A program made the position numbers and the translations under genes. DNA of 64,000 nucleotides from Nicotiana tabacum (Eukaryota; Streptophyta; Magnoliopsida; Solanales; Solanaceae), in the NCBI RefSeq assembly GCF_000715075.1, contig NC_134096.1:117240698-117304697 (forward strand), written 5' to 3'. Below the pieces are notes generated by a model, which was not told the DNA's origin, made no database searches, and was given only the letters and a program-made list of their open reading frames with translations. Position 1 is the first letter of the stretch. Every line of letters starts with the position of its first letter. Below, piece by piece: positions 23,286 through 35,492 of this stretch.

Positions 23286-23860
23286 GAAGACATGACATAC
23301 AACAGATATATAAAATTATATTAAAGTTGTATAATAGGTGTGCGAAATTTGTATGAAAACTATATTTGGTTGTATTTTTTTTGTAGTTGTATTTTATTTT
23401 TTTTGAATGATGTATGAAAGTTGAAAATTAGTTATATATTGTATGAGTCATTGTATGAAATTTGTATTTAAGTTATAAATACTAGTATCTTTTAACATAA
23501 ACTTGTTGATATGTATCAAAGATGTATTAAGAAAGAAAGTTTTGATTGGAATTTCGGAGAGGAAGATGAAAACACCACATACAAAATATATGCAAATCAT
23601 ATACAAAATACATTAAAAAAAAAAGACATTGTATAAAATTTGTATGAAAATTGTATCTAAGTTGTATGATGTTGTAGTTGTACTTAATTGGGTAAGAATG
23701 ATGTATGAAAGTTGTAGATGAGTTATAAATAAGTTGTATATTGAATAATTAGTTGTATAATGTTTTTTAGTATGTATGTTGTTGTAGGTATATCAGATTT
23801 GTATTAAATTTGTATGAAATTTATTTTTAATTTATATGATATTGTACCATACATTATTCT
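23286..23860. repeat. Degenerate TGTATGAAATTTGTAT repeat block
   Basis: Variants of TTGTATGAAAGTTGTA, TGTATGAAATTTGTATTTAAGTTGTAT and GTTGTATAATG recur irregularly through this stretch. The spacing is not constant, so it is a quasi-tandem AT-rich repeat rather than a clean satellite. No coding capacity. Confidence 0.55.
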
Positions 23861-25219
23861 TTTCTTACTCGATTTGTTAAAGAAAGAAAAATAGAGAATG
23901 AATTCCATATTTCACTCATGTGCACTGATTCATGTTTGTTTTAAACTGAAATACTTGAATATTGTGGCAACAATAGTGACTAATAATGGCAATCTATAAG
24001 TAGCTAATTTGATTACACATGCTAAATTAACTATTAGCATAAATCTTTTTATTTTATTTTTGGAGTTGCGCTACAATATTTCGATTCTTGATGATGGCCC
24101 TGAAGTTGAAAACGATAGAAGTGATGACATGCCGTTGGCATGACCTGAAAATGAAGAACTGATAATGGTTTCTATTTAGGTGGGACGAGGCAAAGAGAGA
24201 GAAGAGTTGCGCTAATTATGGCTTAAAATAGGTAACACGCGACTAGAAGGAGTTTTATTTAGATTGAAGGACAATTTGGCTGGATTGTTCCCTTCAGCTA
24301 CGCCTTTTTCCAAGCAAAGAATTCTCTAATCTAAGGCACTAATAATGTATTATATATAAATTGTAAGAAAAACTTGTTAGGGCGGGTAATATATAAAATT
24401 TGAATAATTTTGGTAAATAAGTTTTAAATATTGTATAGGAAAGAAAAAAAATCCCTAGTTAAAAATATTAGGGATCTTTACATTAACAGTCTGCCATATT
24501 TACTGTTTACTTTGTCTAGACATATACATATATTATACATTTATTATACATAATTATACACATATAAAATATAAATTATGCATATATTATACCTCCACCG
24601 ACTATTTTAAGTTGGAAATTTTACATAGTATAACTAAAATTATAAACTATATTTATCACAAATAAATACACTTTAAACTACTTGAGTAATTATAATACAT
24701 AGCTACTTATTGAGTTTTATAGCAAGTACCCTCTCTAAGGAATTTCTAACTCTAAAGTAACTTTTTCCTCTCTTCCTCCTTTCATCTTCGTACTATAGCC
24801 TAGCCGCCTCCCCCATCTCCCTTAAACTCTCTATCTCTCTGGTGTTACAATCTCAGTGGAGAACCACCGCCGGTCTAACCTGTCGGAACATTGTCGTCCA
24901 ACCTCCTTGTTTTCCCTCTCCTTTGTACACTCTCTTCTCTCGCCCGCAATGAAAATACATCAATTTAGTACCTCAAATTCCTCAATCTAGATTGGCCTCG
25001 TAATTACCTCCACCGCTGATGTCATCTCTGGATGGAATCTATAGCCAACCGATCGGATTTCTCAGATCTGAGTGTGTGACCGAATTAAATAGACGAAATA
25101 TACGTTATAGCTAGATTTTTGTTTATCTCGCCGGATTTTGGTAAATACAATGTGATAGTGTATTTTCAGATCTGGCCGGATTTTTGTTCATCTCCATTTT
25201 TTAGTTTTAATACAATGTA

Positions 25220-25770
25220 TACAGTGTTTTGCTTTGCTGGAAGACATCATCTCCGACGAACTTTCTTTTCTTCTTTGCTATTGAGTCACATATAGTGATA
25301 CAAATACACTCAAATTTGAGTGTATTCTGTATTTTCAATACAAATACAATTGATTTTTTTTTGTATTTTCGCTTGTATTTATGTATTCCGAAGGTTATTT
25401 TCTATGTCAGATCCCTATATTTTTTGAATTTTTGTTGTTTGAATACAACCAAATTAAATACAGTAAATTAATGTAAAAGCAACTATGAATGAATACAACC
25501 GAATATTACTGCTGTTTTGTGATTTTTTGTAGTTTGAATACAGTCGAATTGAATACAATGTAAAATAGTTAAGAATGAATATAGCCGACTTGACTACAGT
25601 GTATACAATCGAATTGAATAGAGCGGCATACACCCTATTTCTTGATTTTTTGTTGTTTGAATGCAATTGAATTCTACAATGAAATTGAGTACAATGTAAA
25701 ATATATAAGAACAAATACATCTGAATTGAATACAGTGTATACAACCAAATTGAATACATCGACATACATC
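25220..25770. repeat. Degenerate GAATACAACCGAATTGAATACA repeat block
   Basis: Units of the form AATACAAYYRAATTGAATACAGTGTATACAA repeat from about 25480 to 25765, with looser copies upstream (ATACAAATACAAT). The frames that stay open on the minus strand here are Tyr/Ile/Leu-rich by-products of the repeat. Confidence 0.6.
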
Positions 25771-26354
25771 TCATGGTAAGCAATTAGTAGCTACTGAATG
25801 CAATTAGCTAAATTATAGCTACGCACAGTAATAAGCCTCCAAACAACAGTCATCTCTGAAAGTTTTCCTTTTTAGTTTAAGCGGTTTGGTGGACAACTAT
25901 TTGGGTTAATTCTTCAAAATATTAATCCAAATAAAGCCCAATTCAGTACGACTCCGCTAAAAGAACTTAATGGGCCATAGGCTGTGTCAGGCCTACCCTT
26001 TCTATAAAGAGGTTATATTTCAATTGAAGGTTTTGGATGCCCATCTTTAAGTGCGTTATAGACCAGCCCATTCTTAACCATACTAACCTCAGTAGGATCT
26101 CAAACTCAACATTCCCTCGTTTTGTGTTTTTACTTTCCTCATAAAATTTCTAGAAATTTGATAAAGTTTACACCACGCAGTAAAATGGGATCTTCATAAT
26201 ATTAAGCTCATAATAAGGGTATGTTGTTGTTGTAGGAGTAATTTATATCTCTAAAAGTATGCTGGCGTTTTATGCAAATATATTCATTGTCCTTAGTGGA
26301 TTTAGTAATAAGAAAACGAAACAAATCCCCAAGCATATTCCTTAATCCTTATTA

Positions 26355-26655
26355 TATATATTTTTTTGGTAAATCAAAACTTGCATTACAAAACTGAAAT
26401 TATATACAAGAACAAAGACACTGCAGTTGGACATCCCCAACAAACAGTATATAGCTAAATTTTATCTACCAAGCTACTTGTCACTTACCTTTCAATCCAA
26501 ATATAGTATACACAAGCTGCCAATATATTTCTGCAAATGCATTCCTTCCTCTCACATATATATGTTTCTGCCCAATGCAGCTCATCTTTCCAGATCTTGG
26601 CTTGCCTCTTTATGTCCTGCCATTGTAGTAGAGACGGCCAAGAACACTGCTAAAA
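26355..26655 (-). pseudogene. 3' end of an L1-type LINE (ORF2 C-terminus and tail)
   Basis: Read on the minus strand, about 26500-26640 encodes a typical zf-RVT-type end of plant LINE ORF2: RLLQWQDIKRQAKIWKDELH, then about 20 residues later ILAACVYYIWIER. This is the pattern W-x(n)-W-x-x-E-L-x-W/H ... A-A-x-V-Y-x-[IL]-W-x-E-R-N seen in this family. The 3' sequence continues through GTAATGCAAGTTTTG into an A-rich end (about 26355-26370). Frames on either side are shifted or stopped. It looks like a 5'-truncated insertion; target duplications were not resolved. Confidence 0.6.
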
Positions 26656-27588
26656 ACAAATGGTCAAATCCTTATTATATATTGCAATATGGATTGTGGT
26701 GAATAATGATAATAATGATGGATGGTTGAAATTCAAATCCCATTCTTATGCCTCAGGACGTATAAATATAAGTTTGACATGAACGAATTAAAACATATGT
26801 TATGGCCTAATCCAATCAAACTTTTGTTATGGACCATACATTAATCTGCTTTGTCTAAAATTATTTTTCATTCGATTGTTTGTTTCTTTATTCTCCCTCC
26901 ACCTATATGTAATTAAAAAATAAGTAAAAACAACATTTTCTCTTTATAGAGAGGGAGAGAAAGTGGATGAAATTATAGAGACTTTTTCCTGTTTTTTGAC
27001 AAAGTCTTTTAGATGTGTTAATATGAGTTGTACCAAAGAAAATGACAAACTAAAAATAAACCCAAAATAAGGAAAAGTATTCGAAGATGGATAAAGGGAA
27101 AAATAGTAAATATTTTGAAAAAAAGTTTGGCTGGGTAGTGAAATATTTTGCCATGGTACATTGTCGTAATTAAGAAGAAAACAACGAACAGCGAGAGTAA
27201 ATATCTTGTTAGTATGTTCTCAGGACCACTATTTCACATGTTCCTGGATTATTGAGTTACAATCCTGAAAATAATACTATATAAACAGTTTGGAAAATTG
27301 GCCGAAAAATCATTTTCTTTCGACCCACTAATTTTCTACTTCTTCAGTAAAGACGAAAACGAAATTCTGTCGACAGCAAAATATTCTGTACGAAACTTCA
27401 AGAAATTTGAAAAAAAAAGAAAGAAATAATGTAGGAAAATGTTAAGGACTCTCCTTCGATCCTTCTCATGACCCCTCTCCCCTTACATCCAAGAATAATT
27501 TTGTCTTTAGTTGTGGATGTTTATTGCGATCAATATTCCACTTATAATTTTTCTCATTTAATTTGAGGAACCACAGAATATTCAACAT

Positions 27589-28154
27589 TGTTAGGATCGG
27601 GAACCCGGATAGTGCGGAATTTAGCCAAACAACGGTATAATGACAATAACAAAGACAATGGAAGTTGATAATAACGGCAATTAAAGAAGATAAAGAAGAC
27701 ACAAATTTAACGTGGTTTGGTCAAGGTGACCTACGTCAACAAGCGGAGAAAAGCAATTTCACTATACCAACAAGAGTACAAAAGAGAGTACAAAATTAGA
27801 GTAAATACTCTAATTAATCCCAAATACCCCAAGAGAATAACCTCACAAGATCACTCCAAAGAAAGGGTTCACACAAGTGTTTCTCAACACTCACTCTCTT
27901 ACAAAATACTCTATAATGAAATAAAGGAGGAGAAAAAAAGACAAGAGTGAAAAGCTCTTGAATTGGTGTGTTTGCAAATGAGGAGAAACTCCTCTATTTA
28001 TAACAAGAAATTCTTGGCCTAATAATGGATATTATGTCATGGCAAATGTCATGATCCACAAATTTGTTATAATGGATATTATGTCATGAACCACAAATTT
28101 ATTATAATGGATATTATGTCATGGCAAATGTCATAAAAATTTGGCCATATTACA
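27589..28154 (-). repeat. 3' LTR of the copia element
   Basis: On the plus strand it runs TGTTAGGATC...CATATTACA. A TATA box on the minus strand (TATAAATAG, 27994-28002) fits transcription toward lower coordinates. Repeats of AATGGATATTATGTCATG occur at 28024, 28071 and 28106. It differs from the split 5' LTR by only a handful of bases by eye. Confidence 0.9.
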
Positions 28155-28170
28155 AATCTTCACCTTGGCC
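28155..28170 (-). other. Polypurine tract of the copia element
   Basis: On the minus strand GGCCAAGGTGAAGATT lies directly before the LTR start TGTAATATGG. This is the usual plant copia arrangement. Confidence 0.7.
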
Positions 28171-28233
28171 TAATTTCGGCTTATATATAGTAAATTTGCT
28201 CCACCTTCTCCGCAAAAACCCCAATGGGCAAAA

Positions 28234-31200
28234 TCATTCTTCATAAATGCCAATCAAGTTCAGGCAAAGCTTGAACTTGGACACTAGAAGAGGTTTTGTG
28301 AACATGTCAGCAGGATTGTCTCTAGTGTTGATCTTCTGAACATAGACTTTTCTTTCAGCAATGGTTTCTCGGATGAAATGATACTTTATATCAATTTGCT
28401 TTGTCCTCTCATGATATATTTGATCTTTAGTCAAGTGAATGGCACTTTGACTATCACAGAAAATGGTAATACCACTTTGGTGTAAACTGAGTTCTGCAAA
28501 TAGACCCTTCAACCATAAAGCTTCTTTGATCGCCTCGGTCACTGCCATATATTCTGCTTCGGTAGTAGATAAAGCTACTACATATTGTAATATAGCTTTC
28601 CAACTAATAGCGCAACCACCAATGCAAAATACATAGCATGTCAGTGATCTTCTTTTGTCAGGATCACCTGCATAATCTGAGTCTACAAAACCAACCAAAG
28701 CGTTAGTATTTCTCCCAAACTCCAAACATGTATTTGAAGTACCTCGCAAGTATCTGAGAATCTATTTCACAGCATGCCAATGTGCTTTACCAGGGCAAGC
28801 CATATATCGGCTTACCACGCTCACTGCTTGTGAAATGTTTGGACGTGTACAAACCATTGCATACATAATACTGCCGACTGCACTGGAATAAGGAACCTGT
28901 GCCATGTACCTCTCTTCTTCCTTTGACTGCGGGGACTGAGCAGTTGATAACTTAAAATGAGCAGCAAGAGGGGTACTAACTGGTTTAGCATCTTTCATGC
29001 CAAGCCTCTTCAAGACTTTCTCCAAGCACTTCTTGTGGGTCAGAAATAGCCTGTTGGCTTTTCGATCTCTTTTGATCTCCATGCCAAGGATTTTCTTAGT
29101 TGCTCCCAAATCTTTCATCTCGAATTCACTTTTCAGCTGACTTTTCAAATTGTGAATTTCTGTTAAATCCTTAGCAGCAATGAGCATGTCATCAACATAT
29201 AATAATAGGTACACAAATGAACCAACATTTAACTTCCGGAAGTAAACATAACTATCATACATGCTCCTCGAATAACCATGACCCAACATAAAGGAATCAA
29301 ACCTTTTATACCATTGTCTTAGAGACTACTTTAATCCGCACAAGAATTTCTTCAACAAGCAAACATGATCTTCTTTTCCTTCAATTTCAAATCCTTCGGG
29401 TTGATGCATGTATATTTGTTCCTCAAGTTCGCCATGTAAGAAAGTTGTCTTAACATCAAGTTGATCTAATTCCAAATCATACATGGCAACGAAGGCAAGC
29501 AAGGCACGAATAGAGCTATGTTTAACAACAGGTGAGAAAATATCATTAAAATCGAACTCCTTGTACCTGACTATAGCCCTTTGCAACTAATCGTGCCTTA
29601 TACCTCGCATCTTCAACCCCTGGAATGCCATCTTTTTTCTTGAAGACCCATTTACAACCAACAATTCTTTTTCCTGATGGCAGCTTCACAAGAGACCAAG
29701 TACCATTCTTGTGGAGAGATTCAATTTCTTCATTCATTGCAATCAGCCACTTGGCTGAGTCAGCACCAGAAACTGCTTCTGAATATTTTGATGGTTCTCC
29801 AATTTCTTCAGTTTCCTGTGCAACTGAAAAAGCAAATGCAACATAATCTCCAAACCTTAATGGTTGTTTACTTTCTCTTCTTGGTCTATGTTTGGCTATA
29901 GAATACTCCTCTTCTTCTGGTTCAATTTCAGGAGTCTCAACTTTAGGAATTTCAGCTTCTGTCTCAACTTCAGGAGTTTCAACTGTATTTTGCTCCAAAG
30001 TTGATGAGCTTGGCTCAGAAGGAATGCCAACCTCAATCTCCACCGGGTTCTGTGTACACTTTCCTTTATCTGTATCACAAGAACTAGAAGACTCTTTTCT
30101 AGAATGTAATATAGAGGATTCATCAAAGGTTACATCTCTGCTAATTATAAATTTTGGTGCCATGGGATCAGGATACCATAGTCGGTATCCTTTCACCCCA
30201 GATGCATACCCAAGGAAAATGCACTTTTTAGCCCTTGGCTCTAATTTTCCATCATTTACATGCATGTATGCAGGGCAACCAAATATCTTTAAATCAGAAT
30301 AATTAGCAGGAGTACCTGACCACATTTCCTCTGGAGTCTTAAAGTTCAAAGGTGCAGAAGGAGCTCGGTTGACAATATAACAAGCTATAGAGATAGCTTC
30401 TGCCCAAAAGGCGTTTGTCAACCCAGTATTTGAAATCATGCAACGAGCCCTTTCCAAAAGAGTTCTATTCATCCTTTCTGCCACACCATTTTGCTGAGGT
30501 GACATTCTCACAGTACGATGTCGAGCAATTCCTTCATTCTTGCAAAATTCGTTGAATTCATCATTACAAAATTCCAAGCCATTATCTGTTCTAAGCCGCT
30601 TAACCTATTTTTTTGTTTACTTCTCAATCAAAATTTGCCATTATTTGAAATTTAAGAAAACATAACTTTTATTTTTCAGGAAATAAACCCAAACTTTCCT
30701 TGAATAATCATCAATGAAAGTTAACATATACCTGGCACCATCTTTTGATGGGGTACGTGAAGGACCCCAAAGATCTGAATGAATGTAATCCAAAGTACCT
30801 TTTGTTCTATGAATCGTTGGAGATTAGAAGCTGACTCTTTTCTGTTTCCCGAACACACAATGTTCACAGAATTCCATATTTTCGATACTTTGATCACATA
30901 AGAGACCTCTTTTGCTGAGGATGGAAAGACCTTTTTTCACTCATATGCCCCAATTGCATATGCCACAATTTGGTGATGTCAGAATCTGATTTATCTGATA
31001 TTGAAACTGCAACAGCACCTGTAACAGTAGATCCCAAAAGAGTATACAACGTACCAGATCTGCGTGCTTTCATGATCACAAGAGCACCATGAGAAATTTT
31101 CAGAACTCCACCTTCACCTGTGTACTTGCACCCAAGAGATTCTAGAGTGCCCAAAGAGATGAGATTTTTCTTCAATTCAGGAACATGTCTAACATCGGTG

Positions 31201-32243
31201 AGAGTTCTCACCACACCATCGTGCATTTTGATTCGGACTGTAACTTTTCCAATAACTTTGCAGGCAGCATTGTTGCCTATCAAGACAACTCCACCTCCAA
31301 TAGATTCATATGTGGTAAATAAATCCCGACTGGGACACATATGATAAGAACAACCTGAATCTAAAATCCACTCATTGTTAGATTTGAAACTATTATTAGT
31401 TGCTAAAAAAATAGTTCCCTCAGTCTCATCAGCAGCTATACTTGCTTCGGCAGTGTCAGTATTTTTGTGCTCATTTTTCTTTTCTGTATGCTTTTCTTTA
31501 TTTTTCAATTTAAAGCATTCAGAAATAATGTGACCTTTCTTATGACAATATTTGCACATGACATTTCTGTATCTGGATTTTGACCTTGATTTAGGTTTCT
31601 CACTACTTGAATCTTTCTTATTGGATCTACCTCTTATGAATAAGCTTTCCCCTTGGTTCCCACTAGTTTCCCCAGTAATATCTCTATCTATTTGTTCTTT
31701 TGATTTCAAAATAGATTTGATATCTTTATAAGAGATATTATCCTTTCCATAAAGCATAGTATCTCTTATATGTATAAACGACTAGGGTAAGGAAACAAAC
31801 AATAATACAGCTTGATCCTCATCTTTGATTTCAGCATCTATGTTACTTAAATCTATAAGAAGAGAATCAAAAGTATCAAGATGAGTAAGTATAGAGGTAC
31901 CTTCAGCCATACGAAAAGTGTACAGTTTTTGCTTTAGGTAAAGCATGTTTTCTACTGTTCTTTTCATATATAAGGTTTTAAGCTTTTCCCATATGCCTTT
32001 GGCTGAGCTTTCTACTGCAACTTCACGCAAAACCTCATTTGAAAGATTTAAAATAATACCTGCTTTTGCCTTTTTGTCTATGACGGCAAACTCCTCATCC
32101 GTCATTTTATCCGCCATCTTCTCCTTTCCTTGCAGTGCCAAATCTAAGCCATCCTGAATTAGGATAACTTCCATCTTTAATTGCCATATTTCGAAGTTTG
32201 CACTTTGGTCAAATTACTCAACATAAGACTTTGTTAGAGTCAT
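28234..32243 (-). pseudogene. copia gag-pol polyprotein, broken
   Basis: The start is the ATG at 32243-32241, but an in-frame TAA follows nine codons later (32214-32216). Domains in order: gag with zinc knuckle [14 protein letters not shown] (about 31555); protease [12 protein letters not shown] (about 31350); damaged integrase zinc-finger and core region (30590-30930, frameshifted, several stops) with later parts kept (NGVAERMNRTLLERAR); RT start (GCKWVFKKKDG) followed by a frameshift near 29590; RT core with YLLLYVDDMLIAAKD (about 29190); RNase H (VDSDYAGDPDKRRS, STTEAEYMA, HIRE-type end) to the stop at 28234. Further stops lie at about 31780, 29324 and 28760. Catalytic YVDD and DSG are intact, but no full polyprotein can be made. 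Confidence 0.9.
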
Positions 32244-32274
32244 TTTGGCTATTTAAACTAACCCGGTTAGATCT

Positions 32275-32287
32275 GGCTCTGATACCA
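32275..32287 (-). other. Primer binding site of the copia element
   Basis: On the minus strand TGGTATCAGAGCC, complementary to initiator tRNA-Met, three bases after the LTR end (…CCTAACA at 32291). Confidence 0.9.
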
Positions 32288-32290
32288 ATT

Positions 32291-32340
32291 TGTTAGGATC
32301 GGGAACCCGGGTAGTGCGGAATTTAGCCAAACAACGGTAT
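32291..32340 (-). repeat. Copia 5' LTR, fragment next to the PBS
   Basis: These 50 bases match 27589-27638 (TGTTAGGATCGGGAACCCGG...). They end in ggtat, which is repeated at 43385-43389 on the far side of gypsy-3. The rest of the LTR is at 43385-43905. Confidence 0.93.
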
Positions 32341-33051
32341 TGTAATGACCCAACCGGTCATTTTAACTTTTAAAACCCCATTCCCTAAAATAAAACTTCT
32401 CGTAGGTGCTTATAATGATTTATGACTTGTGGGGATGGTTGGTTCGGAATTTGGAAGTATTTGGGGTGAAACCGGAACATTTGGTTCCTTAAGTTGGCCT
32501 TAAAGTGCTAAGTTTAACTTCGGTCAATATTTTTAGAAAACTACCCCAGAATAGAATTTTGATGATTCCAACAGCTCCGTATGGTTATTTTGGACTTAAG
32601 AGCGTGATCGAAATTTTATTTGGAAGTCCGTAGTGAATTTAGGCTTGAAATGGCTAAAATAGGAATTTAAAGTTTGGAAGTTTGACCGATGAGTTGACTT
32701 TTTGATACCGGAGTCGGAATCCAGTTCCAAAAATTTTCATAACTCCGTTATGTAAATTATGACTTGTGTGTAAAATTTGAGGTCAATCGGAGTTGATTTG
32801 ATAGGTTCCAACATTGAATGTAGAAGTTGAAAACTCTTAGTTTCATTAAGCTTGAATTGGGGTATGATTCATGGTTTTAGAGTTGTTTGATGTGATTTAG
32901 AGGTTTGACTAAGTTCGTATGATGTTTTAGGACTTGTTGGTATATTTGGTTGAGGTCCTGAGGGCCTCGGGTGAGTTTCGGATGGTTAACAGATCAAAAA
33001 TTTGAGTTAAAAAGCTGCTGCAATTTTTCCTCTTCTGTTGGACATTCTGGG

Positions 33052-33470
33052 CTGTGATCGAGCCCAGATATTGAGCCCAGGGTTGACGAGGTACATGTCG
33101 AGCTAGAGTATCGAATCCATGATCGAAGCTCCAACTCGAGGGCCATGATCGAAGGTCCAGCTCGAGGGCCAGGATCGAGACCCAAGATCGAGGGTCACGA
33201 TCGAAGGCTAGAGCTCGATGCCATGATTGAGGCTATGATCGAAGTCCCAACCTCGATACCCTGATCGAGGCCATGACCGAGGTCCAGGCTCGAGCTTGTG
33301 ATCGAAGTCGCGATCGAAGGCAAGGCTCGAGGGCATGATCGAAGGTACGGCTCGAGGGCTAAGATCGAGACCCAAGCTCGATGCCCTGATCGAAGGCACA
33401 ACCTCGATGCCCTGATCGAAGGCACATGTTCGATACCGCGATCGAGGCCCAGTTCGAGGACCAGTTCCGA
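33052..33470 (+). repeat. GATCGA/CTCGAG short-motif array in gypsy-3 5' LTR
   Basis: Dozens of GATCGA, CTCGAG, TCGAAGG and CTCGATGCC words, irregularly spaced about 10-30 bases apart, make a CpG-dense block in an otherwise AT-rich LTR. It lies just upstream of the TATA box. Long frames on both strands within it come from its composition and are not genes. The copy in the 3' LTR is at about 41168-41586. Confidence 0.85.
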
Positions 33471-33487
33471 AGGCTGCTGGGCAGTTT

Positions 33488-33494
33488 TATAAAA
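33488..33494 (+). promoter_or_regulatory. TATA box of gypsy-3 5' LTR
   Basis: TATAAAA within CAGTTTTATAAAAAGAGGG, directly downstream of the motif array. The copy in the 3' LTR is at 41604-41610. Transcription would be expected to begin roughly 30 bases on, which defines U3/R. Confidence 0.65.
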
Positions 33495-33583
33495 AGAGGG
33501 CATTCGTCCCATTTGCCATTTTTGACGAACTTGAGCTTGAGCAGAGACGACTTTTGGCAGATTTTCAAGGAAAAAACATTGGG

Positions 33584-35492
33584 GTAAGTGATTCTAACTC
33601 GGATTTGGTCTACATATACAAGTGTATCATTGTTTATCACAATTTAATTAGTGTTTTGAGATTTGAGATTTGAAAAAGTTTAGAAATCTCATAGAAACGA
33701 AATTTTGAGATTTCGGTATTGATTCGGTGTCGGAATTGAATGAAACTAGTATGGTTGGACTCGTAATTGAATGGGTTATCGGATTTCATAACTTTCGCCG
33801 AATTCCGAGATGTGAGCTCCGCGGGCGAATTTTTAATTAATTTCGGGATTTTTATTTAAAATGTAGTATTTCCTTATAGAATTTATTTCCTATAATTTTT
33901 AGTGATTTTATCGAATTATTTTGGCTAGATTCGAGCCAGACAGAGTTGGATAATCATGGAAAAGGCAAAATTGTGGATTAAATTGGAGCAATACGAGGTA
34001 AGTCTCTTGTCTAATCTTGTGAGGGGGAAATTACCTCATAGGTGATTAAAATTAAATAATTGTTGCTAATTCTGGGGGGCTACGTACGCACGTGGTGATG
34101 AGAGTCCGTACGTAGCTACTATTAATGTTAAAGTTCGGGTAGTTTAGGACTCAAAGCATGCCTTACTTGTGTAAATTGTATTCTTTGATTTATTTATATT
34201 AATTGATATCTATATGAATATATTGTGAATTGTTAGATAAAGATATTAAAGGATGGAAATTTCATAGGCTTGATTGTCTGTTTAAATCAATGAATTGTTA
34301 AAAGAAATTGTTCTCCTCCCAAATTCATCTTATAATGAATATACTCTCCTTCCGGAGGCACATAAGAAAATGTCCTCATTTCTTGTGGAGCGGGCCGAAT
34401 GCCTCGGCATGATAGATGCATCTATGGATCGCGCCGCACGTCCCTCGGCAGTGTACACGACACTCTGGATCGGGCCGTACGTCCTCGGCAGAAATCGTGC
34501 TTAATAATAATAATTACACGATACTTTAATAATTTATTTCAGCTTGTGAAGCTAATTAATAAATTGGAAAATCCTTGGAATTTAATGAATTATTATTCTT
34601 GCTTGTTTAGGAATTAATTGTTACTCCTGTAAATGAGATTTAATTGATAAATTTGGAATTTATTTGAATTGAAGGAATTTAATTAATATATTGAGAATTG
34701 TTACATTTAAAGGAATTTGATTATTTCCGCTGATTAAATAAATTATTTGTAAATTCTGTAAATCATGCTGATTTGAATATTCTAATTCTATTTCAAATAT
34801 TATTGACCCATAGTGAGTGTCAAAGTCGGCCATCCCGTCTCTACCACTTCGAGATTAGGCTTGATACTTAGGGTACACGTTGTTTACGTACTCATACTAC
34901 ACTTGATGCACTTTTTGTGCAGGATCTGAGACAGGTACTAGTGGAGGACCTATCATCACATACCCACATCATCCCGAGGCATAGTGGTGAGCTGCCTTTC
35001 TGAGCCGTTCTGCAGCTACCAGTGTCTCTTCTGATATTTATATTCTGTCTATTTCATTTCAGACAGTATTTGGAGTTTTGTATAATCTACTAGATGCTCA
35101 TGCACTTGTGACACCGTGTCTTGGCACACACATTGGTAGAAGTTGGTATTTTATTATTTTCTTACACGTTGGTAGAAGTTGGTATTTTTATTATTTTCTT
35201 GGAATAAAAGTTTAACCAATGTACGTTTGACTTATTAGTTGGCTTGCCTAGCTATAGTGTTGGGCGCCATCACGACCTATAGGTGAATTTGGGTCGTGAC
35301 AACATGGTATCAGAACACTAGGTTCACGTAGGTCTCACAAGTTATGAGCAGACCTAATAGAGTCTTACGGATCGGTACGGAGACGTCTGTACTTATCTTC
35401 GAGAGGCTATATGGTGTTAGGAAACTACCTTTCTTCATATTCCATTGTGCAATTGATGTAGTACTAAATATCCTTCTCTTATTCTCTCACAG
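33584..35492 (+). other. Candidate leader intron of gypsy-3
   Basis: Donor-like GGGTAAGTGAT in the LTR, about 90 bases after the TATA box, and a pyrimidine-rich acceptor (ATTCTCTCACAG) ending exactly before the gag ATG at 35493. Intermediate sites (AGGTAAGTCTCTTG at about 33996; TTTTGTGCAG at about 34921) could give a two-intron leader. Inferred from sequence only. Confidence 0.4.
35305..35316 (+). other. Primer binding site of gypsy-3
   Basis: TGGTATCAGAAC, one base from the usual initiator tRNA-Met complement, three bases after the LTR end at 35301. Confidence 0.85.

Larger units (their letters stand above)
22072..27583. other. AT-rich intergenic region between retroelement stacks
   Basis: Apart from the repeats, the short ORF and the LINE relic listed separately, I see no gene. 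Small features include a TGATACACA-type tandem patch (22072-22112) at the junction with element A, and a 20-bp tandem duplication (CTAATATTAGTAATATTT, 22296 and 22316). 24480-24740 is almost pure A+T and may hold an old MITE, without clear ends. 24750-25080 is C/T-rich and looks leader-like, but no ORF follows. A TATA-like ACTATATAAACAG lies at 27277-27289, about 300 bp from the copia insertion, with no gene after it. Confidence 0.6.
32341..35301 (+). repeat. 5' LTR of gypsy-3
   Basis: TGTAATGACCC...GGGTCGTGACA, 2961 bp. Order of landmarks: palindrome-like motif at 32957-32971; array of GATCGA/CTCGAG units (33052-33470); TATA box (TATAAAA, 33488-33494); GTAAGTGAT donor (33584); inverted repeat GCTACGTACG...CGTACGTAGC (34079-34116); three GGATCGGGCCG...CTCGGCA units (34386-34492). 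A duplication of about 30 bp (ACACGTTGGTAGAAGTTGG region, about 35140-35195), absent from the 3' LTR, accounts for most of the length difference. Confidence 0.93.

Noticed and set aside
26210..26240. TGTTGTTGTTG run resembling a SINE tail
   Set aside because: No SINE body is adjacent on either strand; too short to support.
26890..26960. Possible Stowaway-type MITE end (CTCCCTCCACCTATATG)
   Set aside because: Only one end is convincing; the nearby GAGAGGGAG is too close and no TA duplication was found.
33195..33640. Overlapping open frames on both strands, repeated at 41219-41756
   Set aside because: They lie within the GATCGA/CTCGAG array of the gypsy-3 LTRs, occur on both strands, and have repeat-like composition. 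No gene-like start or domain.
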